Positions 47,038 through 56,064 of a DNA stretch of 64,000 nucleotides are shown here, one piece after another. Position numbers and translations under genes: made by a program. Positions within the stretch are counted from its first letter, which is position 1. Every line of letters begins with the position of its first letter. Where the stretch lies: contig CANLOV010000005.1 in the NCBI GenBank assembly GCA_947492955.1, forward strand, positions 186,001 through 250,000, in the 5' to 3' direction. The notes under the pieces were generated by a model. It ran no database searches. It was not told the DNA's origin and saw only the letters and a list, made by a program, of their open reading frames with translations. Source of the stretch: an uncultured Cellulophaga sp. (GTDB lineage Bacteria > Bacteroidota > Bacteroidia > Flavobacteriales > Flavobacteriaceae).

Positions 47038-47102
47038 CAAATATATAATATTATAAACCTCTGTTGTTTTTATTATTTCAGCCATATTTTACGAAATAAG
47101 AA
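47038..47102 (-). promoter_or_regulatory. Promoter region of the hybrid kinase with shared motif
   Basis: TATATTTG on the minus strand (47045-47038) fits the -7 consensus, 32 bp before the start. ATTTCAGCCA and TTACGAAATAAGA (47075-47102, plus strand) lie upstream, matching 44748-44779. Confidence 0.45.
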
Positions 47103-47140
47103 ACTATTTTAGGTTTTACTGTGTTTTGGTGTTTTAATAT

Positions 47141-47189
47141 AGAAGTACCCCAAAAAGCATTTATGGCGGTGTTAAAGCTGAATGATTAA
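47141..47189 (+). repeat. Direct repeat copy 2 (lepA 3' end remnant)
   Basis: 48 of 49 bases match the end of lepA at 38691-38739, including the stop codon, but no lepA reading frame precedes it. Followed by a hairpin at 47216. It lies between the kinase promoter and the antiporter gene. Confidence 0.9.
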
Positions 47190-47215
47190 TTAGAGAAGAT
47201 ATTTATAAAATATAA

Positions 47216-47247
47216 AAGAGGCTGTCTTATTTCCTAGACAGCCTCTT
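47216..47247. terminator. Terminator between lepA repeat and antiporter
   Basis: 12-bp perfect stem AAGAGGCTGTCT / AGACAGCCTCTT (47216-47227 with 47236-47247) with an eight-base loop and T-rich flank. It ends the antiporter message (minus) and, before any insertion, might have ended lepA. Confidence 0.75.
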
Positions 47248-47288
47248 CTTGTTTTAAGTATAAGTAGTAATATGATACTTATAATATT

Positions 47289-49115
47289 TTATTTATCCTC
47301 AAATACTTTACCTAAGTATACAAGTATATGTTTATCTGTAATATCATTAATTTCTCCACTAAAGGAGGAGATAACTTTTAAATCGCCATTCGGAGATTTT
47401 AAAAATATAGGAATAATATCATCATCGTTTTTAGTAATCTTAATAAGACTATCGTAATGTTGTTGGTCTTTTAGTTTAATTTCATTGATAGCTGGATGTT
47501 TTCTAGCCGTTTCAGTTATTTTTATAAAATCATCGGTATGAGAAAAAAGTCCTTCTTTAGGAGTACTTTCAGAATTGTTTATTTCATCATTACTTACTAG
47601 CCTATAAGCACCGTTTTCACCAAACTGGTTTTTAAACTTAGAAATGGCAAAATTGTTAATATCAGAGTTTCCTGTTAATGCCATTAAAAAGCCCATGTCA
47701 TTTAACTCAATATTATCTGTTAAATTATCGGCATAGATATTGGCAACAAAAGCCCCTAAGCCAGCTTCTTTGGCTTTATTTATATTAGATTGGTTGCTAT
47801 CTATTAAAACCACATGGCGATTGTTTTTTTGTAAATAACCAGCAATTAGCCTAGAAACTTCTGAAGCACCTAGTATTAATATACCTTCCGATTTTTTTAG
47901 AAAAACGCCTATTAATTTTGCTACAATACGTGCTGTTGTTGCATTTAATAAAACAGTACCTAAAACAATCATAAACACTAGTGGTGTTATATACTCTGCT
48001 CCGGTTTCTCCTTTCGCTAATAATTTAGAACCAAATAAAGAGGCAATACCCGCAGCAACTATACCACGAGGTCCTACCCAACTAATAAATAATTTTTCGT
48101 TTAGTTTTAAACTGGAACCCTGCGTACTTAAAAACACGCCTAAAGGCCTTATTACTAATATAATTACTGCGAATAATGCAGCGGTTTTCCAGTTATATAT
48201 TAATTCTAAATCACTAATATTAATATTAGCAGCTAAAAGAATAAATAGAATGGATATTAGTAAAACACTTAAAGACTCTTTAAAATATAGTAATTCTTCA
48301 AGGTTTGGTAAGTTTATATTTCCTAGAACAAGTCCCATAACTACAACCGCTAAAAGGCCAGATTCATGAGCAAAAACATCAGAAGTTACAAAAACTAATA
48401 GTACTACGGATAGCGATACTACATTTAATAAATAATGAGGAATTAGTTTGTTTTTTACTGCAATACTAAGTGCATGGGCAAATGTAAAACCAAAAGTAAA
48501 ACCAAATAGTAAAATTTTACCAAATTCCATTAAAGCAGTAGTAGTAAAAGAATGTCCTTCACCAACACTAATAAATTCGTATACTAAAACGGCAGCTAAA
48601 GCACCAATTGGATCAATTAAAATACCCTCCCATTTAAGTACAGAAGAAATATCTTTTTTTAAGGGTATATTTCTAAGAATAGGAGAAATAACTGTAGGGC
48701 CAGTAACAATTATTAATGCAGAGAATAAGAAAGATATTTGCCAATTAAGCCCAAAAATATAGTGTGCAGCCAAACCAGCACCAAAGAATGTAACTAAACT
48801 TCCTAGTGTTATTAGTTTAGTAATTACAGGACCTATATTTTTTATTTCGGAACGTTTTAGAGTAAGCCCACCCTCAAAAAGAATAATACTAATGGCAAGC
48901 GATACAAAATAGTATAGGCTATCGCCAGGGAAAAGCCCTTTTTTTCCGTTCCAAATAGGTTCTATTAATTTTAAACCATCTTCAGTGTAAAGGCTAGATA
49001 TAGGTCCCACTAATAAACCTATTAAAATTAAAGGTAAAATAGCAGGTAGTTTTAAACGCCATGCCACCCATTGCGCTATAATTCCAAGAATAACAATTCC
49101 AGCCAGTTCTAGCAT
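47289..49115 (-). CDS. Cation:proton antiporter (CPA family) with TrkA-N domain
   Basis: 608 residues. The first 400 hold about twelve membrane segments of the Na+/K+:H+ exchanger family (PAILPLILIGLLVGP, LFEGGLTLKRSEI, GPTVISPILRN, SWVGPRGIVAAGIASLFG). The C-terminal 200 form a TrkA-N Rossmann domain (GILILGASEVSRLIAGYL, then VVLIDSN). NhaP/KefC-like proteins with this tail exchange K+ or Na+ for protons under nucleotide control. The gene stands alone on the minus strand, divergent from the hydrolase at 49255. The conserved GPRGIVAAG string is typical of the subgroup; the ion cannot be told. Confidence 0.9.
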   Translation of the reverse strand: MLELAGIVILGIIAQWVAWRLKLPAILPLILIGLLVGPISSLYTEDGLKLIEPIWNGKKGLFPGDSLYYFVSLAISIILFEGGLTLKRSEIKNIGPVITKLITLGSLVTFFGAGLAAHYIFGLNWQISFLFSALIIVTGPTVISPILRNIPLKKDISSVLKWEGILIDPIGALAAVLVYEFISVGEGHSFTTTALMEFGKILLFGFTFGFTFAHALSIAVKNKLIPHYLLNVVSLSVVLLVFVTSDVFAHESGLLAVVVMGLVLGNINLPNLEELLYFKESLSVLLISILFILLAANINISDLELIYNWKTAALFAVIILVIRPLGVFLSTQGSSLKLNEKLFISWVGPRGIVAAGIASLFGSKLLAKGETGAEYITPLVFMIVLGTVLLNATTARIVAKLIGVFLKKSEGILILGASEVSRLIAGYLQKNNRHVVLIDSNQSNINKAKEAGLGAFVANIYADNLTDNIELNDMGFLMALTGNSDINNFAISKFKNQFGENGAYRLVSNDEINNSESTPKEGLFSHTDDFIKITETARKHPAINEIKLKDQQHYDSLIKITKNDDDIIPIFLKSPNGDLKVISSFSGEINDITDKHILVYLGKVFEDK

Positions 49116-49254
49116 AATTATATTTTTGCCGAAAAATACATTTTTTATTTATAATAATGAATTTTTATTGTGTGGTTTATATGTTAGATTTGGTATTGGT
49201 AACTTGTATTAAATTCAGTTACATAGCTTTATCTTATTTTGTAAATACATTATA

Positions 49255-50112
49255 ATGAACTTATATTCTATAGAAACAGGAAATTTTAAATTAGACGGAG
49301 GAGCTATGTTTGGTGTAGTTCCTAAAGCATTATGGCATAGAACTAACCCAGCCGATGCTAAAAATAGAATAGATATAGCAGCAAGGAGTTTATTAATTGA
49401 AGAGGGAGATAGGCTTATCTTGATAGATACTGGAATGGGAAATAAACAGTCCGATAAGTTTTTTAGCTATTATGATAAATGGGGAGATTATACCTTAGAA
49501 AAATCACTTAAAAAAGCAGGTTTTCATAAAGATGATATTACCGATGTTTTTATGACTCATTTGCATTTTGATCATTGCGGAGGTAGTATAGAATGGAATA
49601 AAAATAGAACAGGCTACGAGCCAGCATTTAAAAATGCTACGTTTTGGACCAACGAAGCACATTGGAATTGGGCAATAAACCCAAATGCACGCGAAAAGGC
49701 ATCCTTTTTAAAGGAAAACTTATTGCCAATGCAAGAAAGTGGTCAGCTTAAATTTATAGAACGCACAGGAAGTAGTTTTCAAGAAAAATCAGAAGTAGAT
49801 TTTGAAATATTATTTGTTGATGGGCATACCGATAAACAAATGATTCCTCATATTAAATATCAAAATAAAACATTGGTTTTTGTTGCAGATTTATTACCTA
49901 CTGCGGGTCATATTCCATTACCTTACGTAATGGGTTATGATACAAGACCATTAGTAACCTTATCAGAAAAAGAATCTTTTTTATCTACAGCAGCAAAACA
50001 AAATTACTATTTGTTTTTAGAGCACGATGCGCATAACGAAGTCTGTACTGTAAAAGAAACAGAAAAAGGTGTTAGGCTAAATAATGTACACACATTTAAT
50101 GAGCTTTTTTAG
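49255..50112 (+). CDS. Metallo-beta-lactamase-fold hydrolase
   Basis: 285 residues, no signal peptide, so likely cytoplasmic. The metal site THLHFDHCGG (H102, H104, D106, H107) is complete, and further ligands are visible in FVDGHTDKQM and FLEHDAHNEV. The order and length resemble quorum-quenching lactonases and related MBL-fold enzymes of the AttM/PNGM type. The substrate cannot be assigned, and a glyoxalase II-like role is less likely because the length and tail differ. It is divergent from the antiporter and not tightly linked to the peptidase downstream. Confidence 0.85.
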   Translation: MNLYSIETGNFKLDGGAMFGVVPKALWHRTNPADAKNRIDIAARSLLIEEGDRLILIDTGMGNKQSDKFFSYYDKWGDYTLEKSLKKAGFHKDDITDVFMTHLHFDHCGGSIEWNKNRTGYEPAFKNATFWTNEAHWNWAINPNAREKASFLKENLLPMQESGQLKFIERTGSSFQEKSEVDFEILFVDGHTDKQMIPHIKYQNKTLVFVADLLPTAGHIPLPYVMGYDTRPLVTLSEKESFLSTAAKQNYYLFLEHDAHNEVCTVKETEKGVRLNNVHTFNELF

Positions 50113-50188
50113 TTAAATTATTAAAAATGCATTTTTTGCAAGGTATAATTTAACATATCGTATAAGTGTGCTGCATGAAATATTAAAG

Positions 50189-50196
50189 TAAATTTG
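50189..50196 (+). promoter_or_regulatory. Possible -7 box of the S8/M1 peptidase operon
   Basis: TAAATTTG, a full match to TAnnTTTG, 88 bp before the S8 start. No clear -33 box at the usual distance. Confidence 0.4.
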
Positions 50197-50284
50197 TACA
50201 TTACACCCTGTAAAAACAAGGGCTTTACGGGTATATATCCTTTAAAATACAAAAACCCTTAAAATTTATAATAATATAAAACAT

Positions 50285-51922
50285 ATGAAAAAGACATTAT
50301 TGGGCTCTTTTTTGAGGCTTTCTGTAGCCTCTTTATTTTTAGTATCCTGTGGAGGAAGTACAGCATTAATTTCTACACCAGTAGAAAATATAGATGCTAT
50401 TCCTATAAAAATAGCAGAACTTAATAAGGAAGAAAAGAAAAATTGGGGACATGCAGATTTAGTTACAGATACTATTCCTGGAATGTCTGTAAATAAAGCC
50501 TATAAAGAAATTATAAAAGGTAAAAAAGGGCAAAAAGTAATTGTAGCAGTTTTAGATTCTGGTATGGATTTAAAGCACGAGGATTTAGATGGTGTTTTAT
50601 GGAGAAATAGAAAAGAAATTGCTGGTAATAATAAGGATGATGATAAAAATGGATATGTAGATGATATTCATGGTTATAATTTTATAGGAGAATCTTATAA
50701 CGAGCAGTTAGAATATGCTAGAATCCTTAGGTTAAAACTAGGAGATGCTGCTTTGCAGGCGAAAGCAAAAGCAAAAGTAGATAAAGAATATAACGAAACA
50801 ATACAAAATAAACAGCAATACGAGCAAATTTCGCAAACTGTAAAAAATGCTGATGCAGCAGTGCAAAAAGTATTAGGTAAAGAAACGTATACTAAAGAAG
50901 ATCTAGCAGGTATAAAAACCGAAGATGCTACATTAAAACAGCATGTGGGTGTATTATTGCAGATGTATAATTATGGAGAAAGTATACCAGCAGTTTTAAA
51001 AGAAATTAATAGCGGTGTTAAACATTTTACAGATAAATTAAATTATAATATTAATGTAGATTTTGATGGAAGAAAAGAAGTTGGAGACAATCCTTATGAT
51101 ATAAAGGATACGGGATATGGAAACGGAAATCCGCAAAATAGATCGGAAGATGAAAGCCACGGAACCCATGTTGCGGGAATAATTGGAGCAGAACGTAATA
51201 ACGGTAAAGGAATAAACGGAGTTGCCAATAATGTAGCTATAATGAGTATTCGTGCGGTGCCAAATGGAGATGAGTACGATAAAGATATTGCATTAGGAAT
51301 AAGATATGCAGTAGATAATGGAGCAAAAATAATTAACGGAAGTTTTGGTAAATCTTTTTCTCCTTATGCAGAGTGGGTGTACGATGCTATAAAATATGCT
51401 GCAAAGAAAGATGTTTTAATTGTGCATGCAGCAGGAAACGATGGGCAAGATTTGGATGACCCATTAAACCCTAATTTTCCAAATGACCAAGTAAATAATG
51501 GTCCAGAAATTGCAGATAACCTAATAACAGTAGGTGCGTTAGATAAAAAATATGGATCAGAACTAATAGCATCATTTTCTAATTATGGAACTATAAATGT
51601 AGATGTTTTTGCGCCAGGGAATGATATTTACTCTACAGTGCCTAACAACAAGTACGAATTTCAAGGCGGAACATCTATGGCTGCTCCTGGTGTAGCAGGT
51701 GTTGCGGCATTAATTAGATCTCAATATCCAAATTTATCGGCATCTCAGGTAAAGAAAATAATAATGCAGTCTGGTAGCGAAACTAAGGCATCGGTAATTT
51801 TAGGAGGAGACGCAACAAAAGCAAAGCCTTTTAATCAAGCATCAAAATCTGGAAAAATGGTAAATGCTTATAATGCTTTAATTTTAGCTAAAAACGTATC
51901 AGAAAGAAAAATAAAACTATAA
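50285..51922 (+). CDS. S8 (subtilisin-like) serine peptidase lipoprotein
   Basis: 545 residues, lipobox ASLFLVSCGGS. Catalytic triad in order: Asp91 (VLDSGMD), His292 (ESHGTHVAG), Ser464 (GGTSMAAPGVAG). About 200 residues separate Asp and His, much more than in simple subtilisins. The insertion (about 130-265) is helical and charged and may be a regulatory or partner-binding arm. The Asp-box region (NNKDDDKNGYVDD) looks like a calcium loop. It should act on the cell surface or in the periplasm. The M1 peptidase start is 5 bp after its stop, so both are probably made together for peptide breakdown. Confidence 0.93.
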   Translation: MKKTLLGSFLRLSVASLFLVSCGGSTALISTPVENIDAIPIKIAELNKEEKKNWGHADLVTDTIPGMSVNKAYKEIIKGKKGQKVIVAVLDSGMDLKHEDLDGVLWRNRKEIAGNNKDDDKNGYVDDIHGYNFIGESYNEQLEYARILRLKLGDAALQAKAKAKVDKEYNETIQNKQQYEQISQTVKNADAAVQKVLGKETYTKEDLAGIKTEDATLKQHVGVLLQMYNYGESIPAVLKEINSGVKHFTDKLNYNINVDFDGRKEVGDNPYDIKDTGYGNGNPQNRSEDESHGTHVAGIIGAERNNGKGINGVANNVAIMSIRAVPNGDEYDKDIALGIRYAVDNGAKIINGSFGKSFSPYAEWVYDAIKYAAKKDVLIVHAAGNDGQDLDDPLNPNFPNDQVNNGPEIADNLITVGALDKKYGSELIASFSNYGTINVDVFAPGNDIYSTVPNNKYEFQGGTSMAAPGVAGVAALIRSQYPNLSASQVKKIIMQSGSETKASVILGGDATKAKPFNQASKSGKMVNAYNALILAKNVSERKIKL

Positions 51923-51927
51923 GAAAT

Positions 51928-53781
51928 ATGCTTAAAAAAGGGATTAATTTTTGGTTGTTATTTTTAGTAATAACTTTTGCTAGCGCACAGCATGGATATT
52001 GGCAACAACATGCAGACTACACTATGGATGTAGATATGGATGTAAAAAATTATCAATATTCTGGTACGCAAAAGTTAGTATATACCAATAATTCTCCTGA
52101 TGATTTAAGTAGAGTATATTATCATCTTTATTTTAATGCATTTCAGCCAGGTAGCGAAATGGATATCCGTTTGCAAACCATAGCCGATGGTGATGGAAGG
52201 ATGATGCATGAAGGTAAAAGTAAAATAAGTAGCTTATCACCCAAAGAAATAGGATTTTTAGAAGTAACATCTTTATTGCAAGATGGTAAACCTGTTACGT
52301 ATAACGAAGAAGGAACTATATTGGTTGTAGAACTGGCAAAACCTATCCTTGCTGGAGAAAGTACAACTTTTGATATGGTTTTTAAGGGGCAAGTGCCCAT
52401 ACAAATAAGGCGTTCTGGTAGAAATAGTAAAGAAGGAGTAGCACTTTCTATGAGTCAGTGGTATCCTAAAATGGTAGAGTACGATTTTGAAGGTTGGCAC
52501 CCAAATCCATACATAGCAAGAGAATTTCATGGGGTTTGGGGTAATTTTGATGTAAAGTTAACTATAGATAAAAAGTATACTGTTGGTGGTAGTGGTTATT
52601 TGCAGAATGCAGAAGAAATAGGTCATGGCTATGAGTCGGCTGGGACTGTGGTTAAACAACAAAAAGGCAAAAAACTAACGTGGCATTTTAAAGCACCAAA
52701 AGTGCATGATTTTATGTGGGCTGCTGATCCAGAATATTTACACGATACATTAAAGGTAGATAATGGACCTATGCTTCATTTCTTATACAAGGACAACCCA
52801 GAAATATTAGACAACTGGAAAAAATTACAACCTAAAGCTGCGGAAACAATGCAGTTTTTTAGTGATAATATTGGTAAATACCCCTATGATCAATACTCCA
52901 TAATACAAGGAGGAGACGGAGGCATGGAGTATGCTATGAGTACGCTAATTACAGGAGAGCGTAAGTTTGGTAGTTTAGTGGGCGTTACGGTGCATGAAAT
53001 GGCACATTCGTGGTTTCAACATATACTAGCAACCAACGAGTCAAAATATGAATGGATGGATGAAGGGTTTACGTCATTTATATCAGATTTATGTATGAAT
53101 AAGATTATGAACCAGAAAAAGGATAATCCTTTTGAAGGTGCTTATAATGGTTATTTTAGATTGGCAACATCAGAGAAAGAACAACCACAAACAACGCATG
53201 CAGATAGGTATCATTTAAATTTTGCTTATGGGGCATCTGCATACAACAAAGGAGAGGTGTTTTTATCGCAATTAGGATATGTAATAGGGCAAGAAAATCT
53301 TTTAAAAACAATTAAAAAATATTACGAAGATTTTAAATTTAAACACCCAGTTCCTAATGATATTAAAAGAACGGCAGAAAAAGTTTCTGGGATGGAATTA
53401 GATTGGTATTTAACAGATTGGACCCAAACTACAAATACTATAGATTATGGTATTAAAGAAGTAGCTGCTAAAGAAAACAAGGTTAGTGTTACTCTAGAAA
53501 GAATAGGTCTTATGCCAATGCCATTAGATCTTTTAATTATATACCAAGACGGAACTCAGGAAACACTTTATGTGCCATTACAAATGATGCGAGGAGAAAA
53601 AGAAAATCCTTACGGGCAGTTGCCAAGGAAAGTTTTGCCAGATTGGGCATGGGCATACCCATCTTATGAGTTTGTTATAAATAAACCATTAGAAAACATA
53701 AAAGCAATAGTAATAGATCCATCGCAACTAATGGCAGATATAGATAAGAGTAATAACATATACCATCAAGTTAAAGAATAG
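51928..53781 (+). CDS. M1-family zinc metallopeptidase (aminopeptidase type)
   Basis: 617 residues, signal peptide (NFWLLFLVITFASAQ). Zinc site HEMAH (His356, Glu357, His360) with Glu379 exactly 18 residues later (DEGF), as in gluzincins. The N-terminal beta domain (MDVDMDVKNYQYSGTQKLVY) and the GGMEYAMST exopeptidase string (GxMEN equivalent) place it in M1, secreted. It would trim peptides made by the S8 peptidase in the same operon. The terminator at 53802 follows the stop. Confidence 0.92.
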   Translation: MLKKGINFWLLFLVITFASAQHGYWQQHADYTMDVDMDVKNYQYSGTQKLVYTNNSPDDLSRVYYHLYFNAFQPGSEMDIRLQTIADGDGRMMHEGKSKISSLSPKEIGFLEVTSLLQDGKPVTYNEEGTILVVELAKPILAGESTTFDMVFKGQVPIQIRRSGRNSKEGVALSMSQWYPKMVEYDFEGWHPNPYIAREFHGVWGNFDVKLTIDKKYTVGGSGYLQNAEEIGHGYESAGTVVKQQKGKKLTWHFKAPKVHDFMWAADPEYLHDTLKVDNGPMLHFLYKDNPEILDNWKKLQPKAAETMQFFSDNIGKYPYDQYSIIQGGDGGMEYAMSTLITGERKFGSLVGVTVHEMAHSWFQHILATNESKYEWMDEGFTSFISDLCMNKIMNQKKDNPFEGAYNGYFRLATSEKEQPQTTHADRYHLNFAYGASAYNKGEVFLSQLGYVIGQENLLKTIKKYYEDFKFKHPVPNDIKRTAEKVSGMELDWYLTDWTQTTNTIDYGIKEVAAKENKVSVTLERIGLMPMPLDLLIIYQDGTQETLYVPLQMMRGEKENPYGQLPRKVLPDWAWAYPSYEFVINKPLENIKAIVIDPSQLMADIDKSNNIYHQVKE

Positions 53782-53801
53782 AAAACTTATAAAGTAGAAG
53801 G

Positions 53802-53840
53802 TCCGTTTGGAGCTATAAATATAGTTTTCAAACGGATTTT
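53802..53840 (+). terminator. Terminator after the peptidase operon
   Basis: Perfect 8-bp stem TCCGTTTG / CAAACGGA (53802-53809 with 53829-53836) followed by TTTTCTATTTTT. It lies 20 bp after the M1 stop and just upstream of the rnpA start region. Confidence 0.8.
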
Positions 53841-53852
53841 CTATTTTTAGCT

Positions 53853-53860
53853 TAGTTTTG
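53853..53860 (+). promoter_or_regulatory. Possible -7 box of rnpA
   Basis: TAGTTTTG, a full match to TAnnTTTG, directly after the terminator and only 6 bp before the rnpA ATG. A start this close would give an almost leaderless message, so the match may be by chance. Confidence 0.3.
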
Positions 53861-53866
53861 TCAGTA

Positions 53867-54253
53867 ATGAATCAATCTTTCCCTAAAATAGAAAAGCTTA
53901 AAAGTAAAAAACAAATAGAACAATTGTTTTCGGAAGGGAAATCTATTTCTATATACCCTTTAAAGCTTGTTTATTTAAAAATAAAGTTAAAAACAGAAAA
54001 ACCAATACAAACGGGAGTAACGGTTTCTAAAAGAAATTTTAAAAGTGCTGTAAAGAGAAATCGTATTAAAAGACTTTTAAGAGAGAGTTATAGATTAAAT
54101 AAACATTTGGTTTTTAACACGCTAGAGGGCGAATATGCATTTATGTTTTTATATCTTGGTAGAGAAATGCCTATATATCAGGAATTGGAGACTAATATGA
54201 TTAAGGTATTTCAAAAATTAGTAAAGAAAGAAAAGAATGAAAAAAGTAATTAA
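53867..54253 (+). CDS. rnpA: Ribonuclease P protein component
   Basis: ATG 53867 (MNQSFPKIEKLKSKKQIEQLF) is preferred over a TTG nine bases upstream. The 128-residue basic protein carries the family signature TVSKRNFKSAVKRNRIKRLLRE. It binds the RNA subunit of RNase P and helps cleave tRNA 5' leaders. In many bacteria rnpA neighbours rpmH; here it does not. The last codons overlap the start of the S41 peptidase by 17 bases, so the two are probably translated together. Confidence 0.95.
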   Translation: MNQSFPKIEKLKSKKQIEQLFSEGKSISIYPLKLVYLKIKLKTEKPIQTGVTVSKRNFKSAVKRNRIKRLLRESYRLNKHLVFNTLEGEYAFMFLYLGREMPIYQELETNMIKVFQKLVKKEKNEKSN

Positions 54254-55865
54254 AAATAAAATACTTGTTCCTGTATTAGCCATCGTTTTTTTAGTAGTAG
54301 GAAGTAGTTTTAAAAGCGATTTTTTTGAAATTGCTAAGCAGATAGAAATATTTACCACCTTATTTAAGGAGTTAAATATGAATTATGTAGATGAAACTAA
54401 CCCTGCCGAATTAATGGATACGGCTATAAAGAATATGCTAGGAGGTTTAGATCCTTATACTAAATTTTTAAATGAGCAAGATGTAGAAGCTTATAAGATT
54501 AATAATAGGGGTAAATATTCTGGTATTGGAGCCATTGTACGTTCTTACAAGGATAAAATTTTAATTGTTGAACCTTATAAAGATTCTCCTGCCGATAAAG
54601 CAGGATTAAAAGCCGGAGATGAAATTATAAAAATAGACGATATTGTATTAAAAGATGTAGAAGACGATACTAGTGAGTTGTTAAAAGGAGCTAATGATAC
54701 AGAAGTTACAGTTACCTATATTAGGCAAGGAGAAACTAAAACAACAACTATTACTAGGGCAGCTATAGAAGTAGATGCTGTACCCTACTATAAAATGGTT
54801 AATGATAAAACAGGCTATATAGTATTATCTAAATTTAACAAAAAAGCATCGAGTCAAACAAAAGAAGCGCTAATAAACCTTAAGAATGAAGGCGCGGAAA
54901 AAATTATCCTAGATTTAAGAGGTAATCCTGGAGGCTTGTTATCAGAAGCTATTAATGTTACTAATTTATTTGTGCCAAAAGGGGAAATTATAGTAACTAC
55001 AAAATCTAAGGTTAAAAAATTTAATAGAGTATATAAAACAAAGAATACAGCTTTAGATACAGAAATTCCTTTAGTAGTATTAGTTAATGGGAGAAGCGCC
55101 TCTGCCAGTGAAATAGTTTCTGGAAGTTTACAGGATTTAGATCGTGCTGTAATTATGGGAGCGCGAAGTTTTGGAAAAGGTTTGGTGCAGCGTCCTTTAA
55201 AATTAACCTATGGTACGCAATTAAAGGTAACTATATCTCGCTACTATACATCATCCGGAAGATGTATACAATCATTAGATTATTGGAATAGGGATAAAGA
55301 AGGCAAGGCAGTTAGAAATACCGAGTTTAATGATTTTAAGACTCGTAATGGGCGTAAAGTACAAGATGGTGGCGGCGTATTACCAGATATAGAAATAAGT
55401 GCACTAAAAACAAACGTATTAACCAAAGCATTATTAAAGAATCATATCATTTTTGATTTTGCTACGGATTACTATTATAAGAAGAAATATAATAATTTAA
55501 GTGATTTTACTTTCTCAGAAGCAGATTTTAAGGCTTTTAAAAACTATGTTTCTCAAAGCGATTTTAATTTTGAAACCAAAACAGAGAAAATATTAAAAGA
55601 ATCATTAAATAATAACGAATTAGAAGTGTATGGAGATCAGGTAAAGGAAAGTTATAAAAACCTATTGTCTCAAATGAGTGCAGGTAAAATAGCAGGATTA
55701 GATACACATAAAAAAGAAATAACTACGAATATAGAAGACGAGCTAATTAAGCGTTATTTCTATAGAGATGGTTTATACGACTATTATTTAGGAAACGATG
55801 AAGCTATTTTAGCTGCTACTGAGTTGTTAGGGAACGATAAAGAATTTAAAGAGCTTTTGAAGTAG
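54237..55865 (+). CDS. ctpA: Carboxy-terminal processing peptidase (S41)
   Basis: 542 residues with an N-terminal membrane segment (KILVPVLAIVFLVVGSSF). PDZ domain at about 85-160 (GIGAIVRSYKDKILIVEPYKDSPADKAGLKAGDEI), then the S41 catalytic core: DLRGNPGG, the serine in NGRSASASEIVSG, and the lysine in SFGKGLVQ. CtpA-type enzymes cut C-terminal tails of envelope proteins. The C-terminal 130 residues are helical and specific to Bacteroidota. The overlap with rnpA is typical for this group. The gene ends before a minus-strand hairpin at 55885. Confidence 0.93.
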   Translation: MKKVIKNKILVPVLAIVFLVVGSSFKSDFFEIAKQIEIFTTLFKELNMNYVDETNPAELMDTAIKNMLGGLDPYTKFLNEQDVEAYKINNRGKYSGIGAIVRSYKDKILIVEPYKDSPADKAGLKAGDEIIKIDDIVLKDVEDDTSELLKGANDTEVTVTYIRQGETKTTTITRAAIEVDAVPYYKMVNDKTGYIVLSKFNKKASSQTKEALINLKNEGAEKIILDLRGNPGGLLSEAINVTNLFVPKGEIIVTTKSKVKKFNRVYKTKNTALDTEIPLVVLVNGRSASASEIVSGSLQDLDRAVIMGARSFGKGLVQRPLKLTYGTQLKVTISRYYTSSGRCIQSLDYWNRDKEGKAVRNTEFNDFKTRNGRKVQDGGGVLPDIEISALKTNVLTKALLKNHIIFDFATDYYYKKKYNNLSDFTFSEADFKAFKNYVSQSDFNFETKTEKILKESLNNNELEVYGDQVKESYKNLLSQMSAGKIAGLDTHKKEITTNIEDELIKRYFYRDGLYDYYLGNDEAILAATELLGNDKEFKELLK

Positions 55866-55884
55866 ACTACTATTATTTTTCAAT

Positions 55885-55921
55885 AAAAAAAGGGCACTTT
55901 AAGATTACTCTTAAAATGCCC
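55885..55921 (-). terminator. Minus-strand terminator, convergent region
   Basis: Stem GGGCA.TTTAAG / CTTAAA.TGCCC (55892-55903 with 55910-55921; one mismatch) with a T7 run on the minus strand (plus A run at 55885-55891). Immediately upstream on the minus strand is GTTTGTGTTCC (55936-55926), the same string as before the terminator at 5811-5855. It may terminate the OmpA message. Confidence 0.7.
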
Positions 55922-56020
55922 AAGGGGAACACAAACAAAAATTTAACACCCCAATACCTACTATCGTTGTAATCTTTGTTACTTTATGTGTTCAAAATTC
56001 CTGTAAAACAAGAATGTTGT

Positions 56021-56055
56021 TTAACACTCATATTTTATTAAAATATGAGTGTTAA
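56021..56055. repeat. Perfect 17-bp inverted repeat downstream of OmpA gene
   Basis: TTAACACTCATATTTTA and its exact complement around a single central base, 10 bp past the OmpA stop. A stable mRNA 3' end or terminator is likely; no T run follows. Confidence 0.7.
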
Positions 56056-56064
56056 CTATTTGTA

